From Pseudomonadota bacterium (GTDB taxonomy: Bacteria; Pseudomonadota; Gammaproteobacteria; Burkholderiales; Thiobacillaceae): a stretch of DNA of 56,869 nt. This document shows, in pieces, positions 35,086 to 44,362 of the stretch. A model generated the notes under the pieces. The model was not told where the DNA came from, ran no database searches, and worked only from the letters and a program-made list of their open reading frames with translations. How positions within the stretch are numbered: the first letter of the stretch is position 1; each line of letters begins with the position of its first letter. Position numbers and translations under genes: made by a program. The stretch covers positions 1 through 56,869 of the forward strand of contig JAUYET010000102.1 of assembly GCA_030691265.1 (NCBI GenBank), in the 5' to 3' direction.

Positions 35086-36822
35086 TCAATCGATCTCGAT
35101 CAAGCCGATCAAATCCGCGCCATAGGCATCGGAACAGGCGGCGGCGATATCGGCGGTGCGCTGTTCGCCGGTCAGGCTGCATTCCGGCAATGCGGCTTGC
35201 GCATCGCCTGCCGAGACGATCTGGATGTTGCGCGCAGTCAGCGGCGAGGCATCGATCACGGAAAACGGTCCGGCCGGGCGCATGCCCAAGGTCGAGAAGT
35301 CGCGCGGCCGGTCGCTCACCAGCGCCAGCAGTCGATTGCGCCCGGCCGGGCCGCCGGCGCGAAACGCCCAGCCGGCGCGCGGCAGGTTCCAGATTTCGTT
35401 GGCCTGTATCAGGTTGCGGTCGTCTTTCTTGTTCGGAAACAGCAAGTCGAAATGCTTGCCGTCGCTGCCCGCCATCAGCAGATAAACATAACCGGCATGG
35501 CTGCTTTCCAGGCTGAAGCGCACCCGGTCTCGCCCCGCTTTGTAGGCGGGTTTGTCGGGGGTGAGACGGACGCGGCGGCGGTCGTCGCGATTGGCGTAAA
35601 TGTCTTTCAGCACCGCCGCCGCATCCACCGTGTTCGACGCATTTTCGGCTGCCGCCAGCACCATGTCGCTGTTGCCGCTGAGCGTCAGGTGAGGCGGGCG
35701 GTTGCCGTTGTTTTCACCGACGAGTTGTTCGATGCGCACTTGCGCGCAAGCCTGCAATTCGCGCGCCGACAGCCCGGTGGAAGCATCCAGATCGGCCGCG
35801 CCGCCGGCCAGGCAATCCAGCCAGGCCTGGCTGGCGAGGCCGCCGCGCTGAGCGTCGTCGAGCGCGGTCTCATCTTCCCGCGCGGCGGCGATGCGGATGA
35901 AATTGAGTTTGCCGGCGCCGGCGTTTGCCTCCGCCGTGCTGACCTCCGACGCGCTGACCGCCCGTTTGCAGGTCTCGCCACCGCCGGGTTTGCCATCCGG
36001 TTTGACCCAGAATTTGGCGCTGAATCGGTCGCCGGCCACGCTGCGCCCGCCGGCATGGCCGGCATCGAGGAACACCACGACCCGGCGCGCCTTGACGGCG
36101 ATGCGGTGCAAACGCTGTTCCAGTTCGCTATCCAGCAGCGCTTCGCCCGTCACGCTCAGCAGCGCTGCCGCGCAGCGTTGGGCGTGGCCATCGGAGGCGG
36201 CCAGGCGGGTGCCGTGGCCGGAGTAATACAGAAACACCTCGTCGTTCGGCAGTACGCGCGCTTCCAGGCCATCGAGAGCCGCGCGCAGGCCGGCCAGGGT
36301 CAGCGCGGCGTCGCTCAGCGCGGTGATGTTCGCTTCCGGTACGGCCAATGCGTGCGCCATCAAAACGGCGCTGTCGGCGTCGTGCGCAACGCCTTGCAAA
36401 CGCGGAATGCCGTTCTGGTAGTCGCCGATGGTCAGGATCAGCGCATGCGCCGCCGAGCGCGCCGGTTGCAGGCCTCGGATGCCGGCCACGCCGGTGACGC
36501 GCTGGGCATTGCCGGCGCCGGGCCTGACCAGGTCGAGCAGGTTCTGCGCGCGCAGCCCGCCCTGGCGGGTCTCGCGCAGCGCCAGGATGCGCAACCAGCC
36601 TTCGCGGCCGTCGGCGCGCACCCGGCTCCAGCCGCCGCGACGTTCCAGAATCTCGACCTCGGTCTTTGCCGTGAGATGCACGACGCTGGGCGCAAGGCCA
36701 TGCGGAGAGGCCAGCAGATACTGCGCCCGGATCAACTCGGCCGCCCGGACCGGTGAGTGAACAGCCAGGCCCGTCAGCACCGCGACTGTCAGCAAGCAGG
36801 CCAATTTCCAGTTCATCGCCAT
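35086..36822 (-). CDS. exported peptidase C14 (caspase-like) protein with SH3 and DUF4384, catalytic Cys replaced
   Basis: A 578-residue exported protein. Signal peptide to about residue 28; an SH3_3-like domain (HLTAKTEVEILERRGGWSRV, about 45-85); a caspase-fold domain (HALILTIGDYQ, YYSGHGTRLA with the catalytic His); and a C-terminal DUF4384 domain (RVRFSLESSHAGYVYLLMAG ... LLFPNK). The strand that should carry the catalytic Cys (D-x-C-H-x-G) reads VVVFLDAGHAGG, Gly in place of Cys, so it is probably proteolytically dead or uses another mechanism. The ATG at 36822 has a G-rich site 6 nt upstream. Divergent from an exported TPR-CHAT protease, 64 bp apart. Confidence 0.85.
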   Translation of the reverse strand: MAMNWKLACLLTVAVLTGLAVHSPVRAAELIRAQYLLASPHGLAPSVVHLTAKTEVEILERRGGWSRVRADGREGWLRILALRETRQGGLRAQNLLDLVRPGAGNAQRVTGVAGIRGLQPARSAAHALILTIGDYQNGIPRLQGVAHDADSAVLMAHALAVPEANITALSDAALTLAGLRAALDGLEARVLPNDEVFLYYSGHGTRLAASDGHAQRCAAALLSVTGEALLDSELEQRLHRIAVKARRVVVFLDAGHAGGRSVAGDRFSAKFWVKPDGKPGGGETCKRAVSASEVSTAEANAGAGKLNFIRIAAAREDETALDDAQRGGLASQAWLDCLAGGAADLDASTGLSARELQACAQVRIEQLVGENNGNRPPHLTLSGNSDMVLAAAENASNTVDAAAVLKDIYANRDDRRRVRLTPDKPAYKAGRDRVRFSLESSHAGYVYLLMAGSDGKHFDLLFPNKKDDRNLIQANEIWNLPRAGWAFRAGGPAGRNRLLALVSDRPRDFSTLGMRPAGPFSVIDASPLTARNIQIVSAGDAQAALPECSLTGEQRTADIAAACSDAYGADLIGLIEID

Positions 36823-36886
36823 GAGTTTCCCCCGAGAATGGTTAGAGTTTAGCCCGCCAGTCAGATCGTGCCGTTCAGGAGCCGCC

Positions 36887-39820
36887 ATGCATTCCTTGCC
36901 TCGTTCCATGTTCTTCCGTTGTTTTCTGTTCGCGCTCTGCCTGCATGCCCCGCTGGCGTGGAGCGATTCGCAAGACATCAAGGCGCTGCTGCAAGAGTCG
37001 CTCGATTTCATTCAGAGCGGCCGTCCGGTCGAGGCGGAACCGCTTGCCCGGCAGGCCATCTCAGTGGCCGAAGCCCTGCCCGCGGGCCGGCCTGGCAAGC
37101 AGCGCGAAAGACTTCTGCCCACCGCCCAGCAACGACTCGGCATCGCTTTGCGTCATCAAGGCCGCTTCATCGAGGCTGAATCGCTGTTGCGCGAGGCGCT
37201 GATCGGCGCCGAACGCGGTCACGGCTACGCCTCGCGCCTGGCCATCAAGACGCAAAAGAACCTGGGTCTGGCGCTACAGGCGCAAGGCCGCTACGCCGAT
37301 GCCGACCGGCAACTGCGCGAAGCCGTCGCGCGCGCGCCGGCGCCGAAAGACGACGAGACGCTGGACGCCTGGCTGGATGTCCGCGCGAGCCTGGGCCGCT
37401 TGCAAGCGGATGTCGGCAACTATGCGGAAGCGGAAAGTCTGCTGACCACGGTCTGGGAAAAAAGCGCGGGCGCGACCGAACTCCAGGCCCGGCGCTGGCG
37501 TCAGCACGCGGCCGATGGATTGGCGATGCTGCGCCATCGTCAGGGGCGTCAGGCGGAGGGCGAGCCTTACGCCCGCGCCGCCGCCGAACTGGCTCCCGTG
37601 GTCTGGGGCGCGCGCCATGCAGTGACGATGAACGCCTACACCAGCCTGGGCCTGACGCTGTTCAAGCTGGAGCGGTTGGATGAGGCCGAAAGCTGGCTGC
37701 GCCGCGCGGCCGAGATCGCCGAATCGCTGAGCGGGCAGGATTTGGGGGTGTCCTCGAAACCCTTCCGCGTGCTGGCCCAGGTGCTGGAACAGAAGGGCGC
37801 GTTGACGCAAGACAAGCAACTGCTGGCGCAAGCCGAGGCCATGTATAAGCGCGCCATGTCGGCGGCCGATCAAGGCGCCAAAGCGGAAATACTGCTCTAC
37901 ACTTTGCGCGCGCAGGGCCGTTTCCTGTCGCAGCAGGGCAAGCCGGAAGCCGCGTCGCCGCTCTATGAACGCGCAGTCAACCTGGCCGACCGGATGTTCG
38001 CGCTGTCGCGCGGTCTCGACGAAGCTGCGCGCGAAAACAAGGTCGCGCTGCTGCGCCCGATTTATGGCGAGGCGATCCACAACTGGGTGCGGCTGGACGA
38101 AAAACATCCCGGCAAAGGCCATGACCGCGCCGCGCTGGCCGATGTTTCCCGCACTCAGAGCCGGCTGTTCACCGAAATGCTGCGCACCGCCGATGTGGCG
38201 CGCCTGGCCGGCGACGATGCCTTCGTGAAACTGAAAGCCCGGCGCGACGACATGCTGGCTCGGCTCGATGAACTGAACCGCCGCTTCACGCTCACCGCCC
38301 GCATCGACGCGAACGGCGAGGACGTGCAGCCGGCCCGGCCGATCGACGATCCGTTCATCCTGGAACGCTGGAAGAAGGACATGCTGGCGCAGCGGCGCGC
38401 GCTCAATCAGGCCGAAAGCGAGCGTGCTGAAGTCGAGGCCCGCCTCTGGCGCGACTATCCGCGCTATATGGAACTGGAAGAACCGCGCCCGGTGACGGTG
38501 GACGACCTGCAACGCAATGTGCTGCGGCCGAACGAAACGCTGCTCGCCTACTTCCGCCTGCGCAAGCAATTGCTGGTCTTCCTGGTCAGTCGGGACGATT
38601 TCCAGTTGGTCCGTGTGCCGGTCGAGCGAGAGGAACTCGACCGCCTGGTGGCGCAAGCGCGCCAGCCGATGGAAGCCGGCGGCCGCCTGGATGCCTTGGC
38701 CCAGCTCGACCCGGCAGTTCTCAACCGGCTCTACACCCTGTTGCTGAAACCCGTGCAGGACAAACTGCCGGCCGGGCGGCGTCTGTTGGTGGTGGGCGAC
38801 GGGCCGCTCTACACGCTGCCGCTGGAAATGCTGGTCACCCGCTGGGGCGAGAGCGACAAGAAGGCTTACGCCGCCGCCAGCAAAGCCGATCTTGCGCAAT
38901 ACGGCAGCCTCGACTACGCCGGCGCGCATTGGCGGTTTTCCTATTTGCCCAGCCTGGCTTCGCTGGCGATCCAGCGCGCCGCCGCCGATAAGCCTCGGTC
39001 GAAAGCCTTCAGCCAGAATCTGCTGGCCTTCGCCGATCCGGTGTTCGAAAGCGCGGATGCGTCGCCGACCGCAGCCACGCGTGCGCTGCTGGATGAGCTG
39101 GGGGCGACACGCGGCGGCCGCGTCAGCATTCCGCGTCTGCCGGAAACCGCCGACGAAGTGGCAGCGGTGGCGAAAATTCTGGGCGGCGAACACAGCCTGT
39201 ATTTACGCGACGCGGCGCAGGAATCGCGCGTCAAGCGGAGCGATCTGGCGCATGCACGCTACCTGCACTTCGCCACGCACGGCCTGCTCGGCGGCGAGTT
39301 CGCGCAAATGAAGGGCTATGCGGGACAGAGTGACGAGGGTGATCTCGGTACACGCAACATCAGCATCGTGGACGACGACGAAAACGCCGCCGTGAAACCG
39401 CCGCTCAAAGGCCAGCCGGCGCTGGTACTGACCTTGGTCGGCGACCTGGCCGGCGAGGACGGTCTGCTGACCATGAACGAGGTGATGGGGCTGAAGATGA
39501 ACGCCGATCTGGTCGTGCTGTCCGCCTGCAACACGGCCGGCGAGCGCGTCGAAGCGCGCAACGGCGAAGGTTTCGCCGGCCTCACCCGCGCCTTCATGCA
39601 CGCCGGCGCGCGCGGCTTGCTGGTGTCGCACTGGAGCGTCGAAAGCCTGGCCACGCGCGACTTGATCACCGATTTCTTCCGGCGTCAAAAAGCGGGCGCA
39701 GCCACCCCGGATGCACTGGCAGCCGCGCAGGCGGATATCCGCAGCAGCCGCGACGAACGCTTGCAGCTATCGCGCGCACATCCGTTCTTCTGGGCGCCGT
39801 TCGTGCATGTGGGGGATTGA
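36887..39820 (+). CDS. exported TPR-CHAT protease
   Basis: A 977-residue exported protein. Signal peptide (MFFRCFLFALCLHAPLAWS) followed by at least six TPR-like repeats (for example LGIALRHQGRFIEAESLLREAL, NLGLALQAQGRYADADRQLREA) to about residue 380, a helical linker, and a C-terminal CHAT domain (about 600-977), a caspase-clan peptidase. The catalytic dyad is intact: His in YLHFATHGLL and Cys in LVVLSACNTAGE. GGAG lies 5 nt before the ATG. It shares a 64-bp divergent promoter region with the Cys-less C14 protein, so the two are likely co-regulated. Confidence 0.9.
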   Translation: MHSLPRSMFFRCFLFALCLHAPLAWSDSQDIKALLQESLDFIQSGRPVEAEPLARQAISVAEALPAGRPGKQRERLLPTAQQRLGIALRHQGRFIEAESLLREALIGAERGHGYASRLAIKTQKNLGLALQAQGRYADADRQLREAVARAPAPKDDETLDAWLDVRASLGRLQADVGNYAEAESLLTTVWEKSAGATELQARRWRQHAADGLAMLRHRQGRQAEGEPYARAAAELAPVVWGARHAVTMNAYTSLGLTLFKLERLDEAESWLRRAAEIAESLSGQDLGVSSKPFRVLAQVLEQKGALTQDKQLLAQAEAMYKRAMSAADQGAKAEILLYTLRAQGRFLSQQGKPEAASPLYERAVNLADRMFALSRGLDEAARENKVALLRPIYGEAIHNWVRLDEKHPGKGHDRAALADVSRTQSRLFTEMLRTADVARLAGDDAFVKLKARRDDMLARLDELNRRFTLTARIDANGEDVQPARPIDDPFILERWKKDMLAQRRALNQAESERAEVEARLWRDYPRYMELEEPRPVTVDDLQRNVLRPNETLLAYFRLRKQLLVFLVSRDDFQLVRVPVEREELDRLVAQARQPMEAGGRLDALAQLDPAVLNRLYTLLLKPVQDKLPAGRRLLVVGDGPLYTLPLEMLVTRWGESDKKAYAAASKADLAQYGSLDYAGAHWRFSYLPSLASLAIQRAAADKPRSKAFSQNLLAFADPVFESADASPTAATRALLDELGATRGGRVSIPRLPETADEVAAVAKILGGEHSLYLRDAAQESRVKRSDLAHARYLHFATHGLLGGEFAQMKGYAGQSDEGDLGTRNISIVDDDENAAVKPPLKGQPALVLTLVGDLAGEDGLLTMNEVMGLKMNADLVVLSACNTAGERVEARNGEGFAGLTRAFMHAGARGLLVSHWSVESLATRDLITDFFRRQKAGAATPDALAAAQADIRSSRDERLQLSRAHPFFWAPFVHVGD

Positions 39821-39851
39821 GTAGGGTGCGGTGAGCAGCGCGAACCGCATC
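39821..39851. repeat. GTAG palindrome, family B (abuts the CHAT gene stop)
   Basis: GTAGGGTGCGGTGAGCAGCG with CGAACCGCATC starts directly after the TGA of the CHAT gene, between it and the convergent Uma2 gene. Confidence 0.75.
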
Positions 39852-39862
39852 ACCCGCCGCAG

Positions 39863-40420
39863 TCAGACATCCTCGAACACCGCATCCAGCCCGGCGGTGA
39901 AATCCAGCGACTTCAAAATCAGTCCGTGTCCGCTTTCGCTGGCGGCGAGCAGCCAGTCGCCGTTGTCCATGCGCCGGAAGACTTCGACGCGGCGCTGGTC
40001 GGGGTCGATCAGCACATATTCCTTCAGGCTTTCGAGTTGCCGGTAGCTGGCGAATTTGTCGCCGCGATCATAGGCCGCCGTGCTTTCGGACAGCACCTCG
40101 ATGATCACCGTGGGGTGGTGCATGGTGGTTTCGGCCTTGAGATCGTCCGCATGGCAAGTCACCAGCACGTCCGGGTAGAACACGGCATCGGCGGTTTTGA
40201 CTTCCAGCTTCATGTCGGCCATGAAGGCGCGGCAGGGGCCGCCACGCAGATGGTTTTTCAGGAGCACGAAACAATTACCAGCAATCGTGACATGCACCCG
40301 GCGCGCGCCGACCATGGCAAAGACTTCTCCCGCGACGAATTCGTGTTTATCCGGCTGGATGTTTTCCCAAGCGATGAAATCCTCGCGCGTCAGCGGTGTA
40401 ATGGTTTGCGGCAGTCCCAT
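39863..40420 (-). CDS. Uma2 family (DUF820) endonuclease-like protein
   Basis: A 185-residue Uma2/DUF820 protein with PD-(D/E)xK fold marks: HEFVAGEVFAM, VFYPDVLVTCHADD, TVIIEVLSESTAAYDRGDKFASYRQLESLKEYVLIDP. GGGAG lies 6 nt before the ATG. It is a distant paralogue of the gene inside gatCAB (12492-13115), sharing only the motif skeleton. Convergent with the CHAT gene and divergent from ampG. Function unknown. Confidence 0.85.
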   Translation of the reverse strand: MGLPQTITPLTREDFIAWENIQPDKHEFVAGEVFAMVGARRVHVTIAGNCFVLLKNHLRGGPCRAFMADMKLEVKTADAVFYPDVLVTCHADDLKAETTMHHPTVIIEVLSESTAAYDRGDKFASYRQLESLKEYVLIDPDQRRVEVFRRMDNGDWLLAASESGHGLILKSLDFTAGLDAVFEDV

Positions 40421-40455
40421 GATGATCTCCCTCAGGCGAACGTATGCCCTGAATT

Positions 40456-40531
40456 GTAGGGCGGAAAAGCGCCGTGCCTTCCGCCAACGCTCGCTACATT
40501 CGGCGGAAGGCGCTGCGCTTTTCCGCCCTAC
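40456..40531. repeat. GTAG palindrome pair, family E
   Basis: GTAGGGCGGAAAAGCGCCGT and its near complement GCGCTTTTCCGCCCTAC, between divergent Uma2 and ampG genes. Confidence 0.85.
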
Positions 40532-40586
40532 CTGGGCTGCTTGTGCTACATATTCCCGCCAAATTCTGTCCCAACCCAATTTCCAC

Positions 40587-42080
40587 ATGAATTTCGCCGC
40601 CACCCATCGCCTCCTCGCCGTCCTCTTCCTCGGCTTCGCCTCCGGCCTGCCGCTCGCGCTCACCGGTCAGGCCATGCAGGCGTGGTTGTCGGTCGATGGC
40701 GTCGATATCGCCACCATCGGTTTCCTCGGCCTGGTCGGCATTCCCTACACCTTCAAATTCCTCTGGGCGCCGCTGATGGATCGCTTCGAGCTGCCCTTCC
40801 TCGGCCGGCGGCGCGGCTGGCTGGTGTTGACGCAACTGGCGCTGGCTGCGGCGTTGTGGTGGATGGCTTCGATCTCGCCGGCGCAAACGCCGTTCCTGTT
40901 CGCCGCCGCCGCGGTGACGCTGGCGTTTTTCTCCGCCTCGCAGGATGTCGTGATCGACGCCTACCGCACCGATGTGCTGGCGCCGCGCGAACGCGGGCTG
41001 GGCTCGTCGATGTCGGTGTTCGGCTATCGCATCGCGATGATTCTGTCCGGCGGCATCGCGCTGATCTGGGCGGAACAGTGGGGCAGTTGGGGCGCGGTTT
41101 ATCGCGTCATGGCCGGCATCATGGCGGTGGCGGCGGTGGTTTCGCTGCTGACCCTGCCGCGCGTCAGCAGTGCATCGAAACCGCTGGCGAGCGACGCCGG
41201 ACGCGAACTGCTCGGTTTTGTCGCCATGCTGGCCGGCGTGCTGGCCGGCGCGTTCGCCTCGCGCTGGCTGTTGATCGGCCTCGGGCTTGATCCGAACGAT
41301 GCCAACAAGTGGATTCAGCTCCTCTTCGTGCTGGCCGGCATCGCCGGCGCACTGCCGCTGGGTTTCTGGGCGGCGCGCAAAGTCGGCTTCGCCACGCTGA
41401 ACCAGTCGCTCGCCAGCTTTTTCAGCCAGCCCGGCGCCTGGGCGTTCTTGCTGTTGATCGTGCTGTACAAGCTGGGCGACGCCTTCGCCGGCAGCCTGTC
41501 CACCGCGTTTCTGATCAAGGGCATGGCGTTCAGCCAGGCAGAAGTCGGCATCGTCAACAAGATCATCGGCATCTGGCTGACCATCTTCGGCGCCATCGCC
41601 GCCGGCGCGCTGATGCTGCGGCTGACGCTGTATCAGGCCTTGTTCTCGTTCGGCGTGTTGCAACTGCTGTCCAATTTCGGCTTCTACGCCCTCGCTGTGC
41701 TGGGTCGCGGCGCCTGGGGCAGCTTCACGCTGGCGCCGTTCGATCTGGGTTTTGTCGCGCTCGCCACGCCATCCGAGATCGACGGCCTGCTGATGGCCGC
41801 CATCGCCTTCGAGAACCTCACCAGCGGCATGGGCACGGCCGCCTTCGTCGCCTTGCTGATGAGCCTGTGCAACCACCAGTTCAGCGCTACGCATTACGCG
41901 CTGCTGTCCGCGCTGGCGGCGGTCGGACGCATCTACGTCAGCCCGGTGTCCGGCGTGCTGGCGGAATCGCTCGGCTGGTCCGCGTTCTTCCTGTTCTCCG
42001 TGGCCGCCGCCATACCGGGCATCTGGATGGTCTGGCAGATGCGGGCGGCGATACTCGGTTTGAATCGGACGGAGGCCTGA
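40587..42080 (+). CDS. ampG: AmpG family muropeptide MFS transporter
   Basis: A 497-residue, 12 to 14-helix major facilitator that imports anhydro-muropeptides for cell wall recycling. The AmpG N-terminus LLAVLFLGFASGLPLALTG, the loop YTFKFLWAPLMDRFELPFLGRRRGW and SASQDVVIDAYRTDVLAPRERGLGSS are diagnostic. It stands alone downstream of a palindrome pair; a methyltransferase gene fragment begins 3 bp after its stop. Confidence 0.92.
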   Translation: MNFAATHRLLAVLFLGFASGLPLALTGQAMQAWLSVDGVDIATIGFLGLVGIPYTFKFLWAPLMDRFELPFLGRRRGWLVLTQLALAAALWWMASISPAQTPFLFAAAAVTLAFFSASQDVVIDAYRTDVLAPRERGLGSSMSVFGYRIAMILSGGIALIWAEQWGSWGAVYRVMAGIMAVAAVVSLLTLPRVSSASKPLASDAGRELLGFVAMLAGVLAGAFASRWLLIGLGLDPNDANKWIQLLFVLAGIAGALPLGFWAARKVGFATLNQSLASFFSQPGAWAFLLLIVLYKLGDAFAGSLSTAFLIKGMAFSQAEVGIVNKIIGIWLTIFGAIAAGALMLRLTLYQALFSFGVLQLLSNFGFYALAVLGRGAWGSFTLAPFDLGFVALATPSEIDGLLMAAIAFENLTSGMGTAAFVALLMSLCNHQFSATHYALLSALAAVGRIYVSPVSGVLAESLGWSAFFLFSVAAAIPGIWMVWQMRAAILGLNRTEA

Positions 42081-42083
42081 CCG

Positions 42084-42269
42084 ATGCCGCTGTCATGGAA
42101 CGAAATCAAGGATCGCGCCCTGGCCTTCTCCCGTGAATGGGCGAAGGACTCCTCCGAGGATACGGAGGCCAATGTTTACCTGCTCTCGGCTATTTTGACG
42201 TTCGCTCCTGAGTTGCGGAGCAAAAGCCGGACCATAATCTGTCAAGGCTATGGCTCGAAGTGCCACTAA
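42084..42269 (+). pseudogene. 5' fragment of a type II/IIG DNA methyltransferase gene
   Basis: The first 28 codons read MPLSWNEIKDRALAFSREWA, the characteristic N-terminus of large MmeI/YeeA-type DNA methyltransferases (about 900 residues). After SSEDTEANVY the frame no longer matches and stops at codon 62. The matching C-terminal end appears at 43413-43649, so the central part was replaced by the HsdR-N-type gene between them. Confidence 0.75.
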
Positions 42270-42306
42270 ATGAAGACCTCAACCAAACTTACCCGGGAGA
42301 TCGCAA

Positions 42307-43401
42307 ATGGATTTTATTGACCACCTCAGAGAGTTGTCGTCCAGAGTGGGCAACACCAAAGACATGATCCAAACCGAGGAGGCGACGAAGAACGCCATGA
42401 TCATGCCCTTCATCCAGATACTTGGTTACAACGTCTTCGATCCCCTCGAAGTGACGCCGGAGCTTGTAGCTGATGTCGGCATGAAGAAGGGCGAGAAGGT
42501 TGACTATGCCATCCTTAGCGACGGCAAGCCGATCATGCTATTTGAGTGTAAGAAGGCTGGTGCCGACCTGAACATTAATCATGCAGGTCAGCTTTTCAGA
42601 TACTTCCACGTTACCGAAGCACGCTTCGGCGTACTTACCAACGGAATCGTCTATAGATTCTTCACTGACCTTGAACAGCCGAACAAGATGGACGAGACGC
42701 CGTTCTTTGAGTTCAGCATTCTTGATTTCAAGGAACGCGATGTTGAAGAACTGAAAAAATTTGCGAAGTCAGCATTCGATCTCGACACAATTCTTACCAC
42801 TGCGAATGATCTTAAATACACGCGCGCAATTCAGAACCGTCTCGCCGAATGGATGATGAATCCATCCGAAGAATTCGTGCGCTTGGTTGCTTCTGACCTA
42901 CTCGGGAATCGTCGCTTCACGCCTGCGTTGAAAGACCAATTCACAGTGATCACGAAGCGCGCTTTCGAGCAGTTGCTTGGCGAACGGATCAACGATCGGC
43001 TCAAAGGTGCAATGACACCAGAATCTGTGCCAGTAGCCGAGGCAGCGGTATCTGTTGTTCCCGTAGAAACGGTAGCTGAGGCACAGACCGTTACAACACC
43101 GGAAGAGACCGAAGGTTTTCATATTATTCGGGCGCTACTTCGCAGCGTAATAAGCCCACGCCGTATATTCATGCGCGACGCACAGAGCTATTGCGCCATC
43201 CTCCTCGACGACAATAATCGAAAGCCGATCTGCCGCTTGCGCTTCAACAATTCACAGAAGTTATCCCTCGGCGTATTCAACGACAAAAAGGAAGAAGAGC
43301 GGGTTCCGCTCGAATCCGTCGATGACATCTACAACTACGCCGAGCAGATCAAGGCGGCTGCTATTGCGCACCTGCCAACCGACGAAACGCAAAAAGAATA
43401 A
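42307..43401 (+). CDS. HsdR N-terminal-domain type I restriction-like protein
   Basis: A 364-residue protein resembling the stand-alone COG4748-type proteins, with the N-terminal nuclease domain of type I restriction R subunits: EATKNAMIMPFIQILGYNVFDPLEVTPELVADVG then the PD-(D/E)xK core KVDYAILSDGKPIMLFECKKAG. The helicase part of HsdR is absent. A C-terminal domain (about 265-350, RIFMRDAQSYCAILLDDNNRKPICRLRF) is separate. GGGAG lies 7 nt before the ATG. Its DNA is visibly more AT-rich than the neighbours and it sits between two ends of a methyltransferase gene, pointing to transfer. Confidence 0.85.
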   Translation: MDFIDHLRELSSRVGNTKDMIQTEEATKNAMIMPFIQILGYNVFDPLEVTPELVADVGMKKGEKVDYAILSDGKPIMLFECKKAGADLNINHAGQLFRYFHVTEARFGVLTNGIVYRFFTDLEQPNKMDETPFFEFSILDFKERDVEELKKFAKSAFDLDTILTTANDLKYTRAIQNRLAEWMMNPSEEFVRLVASDLLGNRRFTPALKDQFTVITKRAFEQLLGERINDRLKGAMTPESVPVAEAAVSVVPVETVAEAQTVTTPEETEGFHIIRALLRSVISPRRIFMRDAQSYCAILLDDNNRKPICRLRFNNSQKLSLGVFNDKKEEERVPLESVDDIYNYAEQIKAAAIAHLPTDETQKE

Positions 43402-43412
43402 CTCGTGGCTGA

Positions 43413-43649
43413 ACGAGGGCTCAATTCCCCAACGCCACGCTGGCCGACCTCTACGACCCGCTGACCATGCCGCCGCCATTGCTCAAGACGCATCAGGCGC
43501 TCGACCGGGCGGTGGACGCGGCCTACGGCAGAAAATCTTTCGCCAGCGAGGCCGAACGCGTGGCGTTTCTGTTCGAGCGCTATCTGGCGCTGACTTCGTT
43601 GCTGCCTGAGGCGAAGGCTCGTTCACGGGCAAGAAAGACGACGTCATGA
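43413..43649 (+). pseudogene. 3' fragment of the same DNA methyltransferase gene
   Basis: In frame from 43413 the sequence reads FPNATLADLYDPLTMPPPLL then KTHQALDRAVDAAYGRK and AERVAFLFERY, the usual extreme C-terminus of MmeI/YeeA-type methyltransferases. A stop (43410-43412) precedes it and no start is evident apart from an internal ATG at 43467. The stop overlaps the start of the phosphoribosyltransferase gene (ATGA), so that gene was originally coupled to the methyltransferase. Confidence 0.75.
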
Positions 43650-44362
43650 CGTTGCCACTGCATCCGCCGCGCTTTCCCTGGGATCACTTCCCTGACGTTC
43701 TGATCCATGCCGAGGAGCGGACCGTAAAATTTCACCCAGATTACCGCGCCGCCAAGTCAGGTGATGCCATTGCCGCCGGTCGCTTGGTTGCAGATAACCT
43801 GAATCAGTCCATTGTTGAATTGTTGGGTCGCTACGGAAGCGAACCGCCGATTTTGGTCAGCGCTCATGCCTACGAGGCCGAGGGCGTCAATGCCATACCC
43901 GAAGCGTTGGCCGATGAGTTGGGAAACCGCCTCGATTGGCCGGTGGAGCCGAGCATCGTGCAGATCAATGTGGTTGGGCACACCGGTGCGGATGGCTTTT
44001 CCCGCTTGGCACGGCAGGCTGCGTTCGATGGCGAGGTGAAACCGGGTGCTACCTATGTGCTGGTTGACGACTTCGTTGGCCAAGGGGGAACGCTCGCCAA
44101 TCTGCGGGGTCATGTCCTGGCCGGTGGTGGTCGCGTTCTTGCTGTTACCGCGTTGACCGGAAAACCCTATTCCGCCAGACTTGCTCTGGATTATTCGCAA
44201 CTTGTTGAATTAAGAGAAAAACATGGATCAATCGAATCCTGGTGGGAAGCCAAGTTTGGTCACCGTTTCGACTGCCTTACTCAATCGGAAGCTCGGTACC
44301 TCGCTCGCACCCCGGATGCTGACACCATCCGAAATCGCCTTGCTGCGGCAGAGCAAGCGTGA
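43646..44362 (+). CDS. phosphoribosyltransferase-domain protein
   Basis: A 238-residue type I phosphoribosyltransferase-fold protein. The PRPP loop TYVLVDDFVGQGGTLANLRG (about 135-154) is a clear signature. The N-terminal HPPRFPWDHFPDVLIHAEERTVKFHPDY and the C-terminal LTQSEARYLARTPDADTIRNR resemble uncharacterised PRTases. Its ATG overlaps the stop of the methyltransferase remnant, so it may have belonged to that restriction-modification unit. The substrate base is unknown. Confidence 0.82.
   Translation: MTLPLHPPRFPWDHFPDVLIHAEERTVKFHPDYRAAKSGDAIAAGRLVADNLNQSIVELLGRYGSEPPILVSAHAYEAEGVNAIPEALADELGNRLDWPVEPSIVQINVVGHTGADGFSRLARQAAFDGEVKPGATYVLVDDFVGQGGTLANLRGHVLAGGGRVLAVTALTGKPYSARLALDYSQLVELREKHGSIESWWEAKFGHRFDCLTQSEARYLARTPDADTIRNRLAAAEQA

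Noticed and set aside
36887..39820. TPR-CHAT gene as part of a type III-E CRISPR (Craspase) system
   Set aside because: No Cas7-11-like gene or CRISPR repeats nearby, and the protein has a signal peptide, which does not fit a cytosolic effector.
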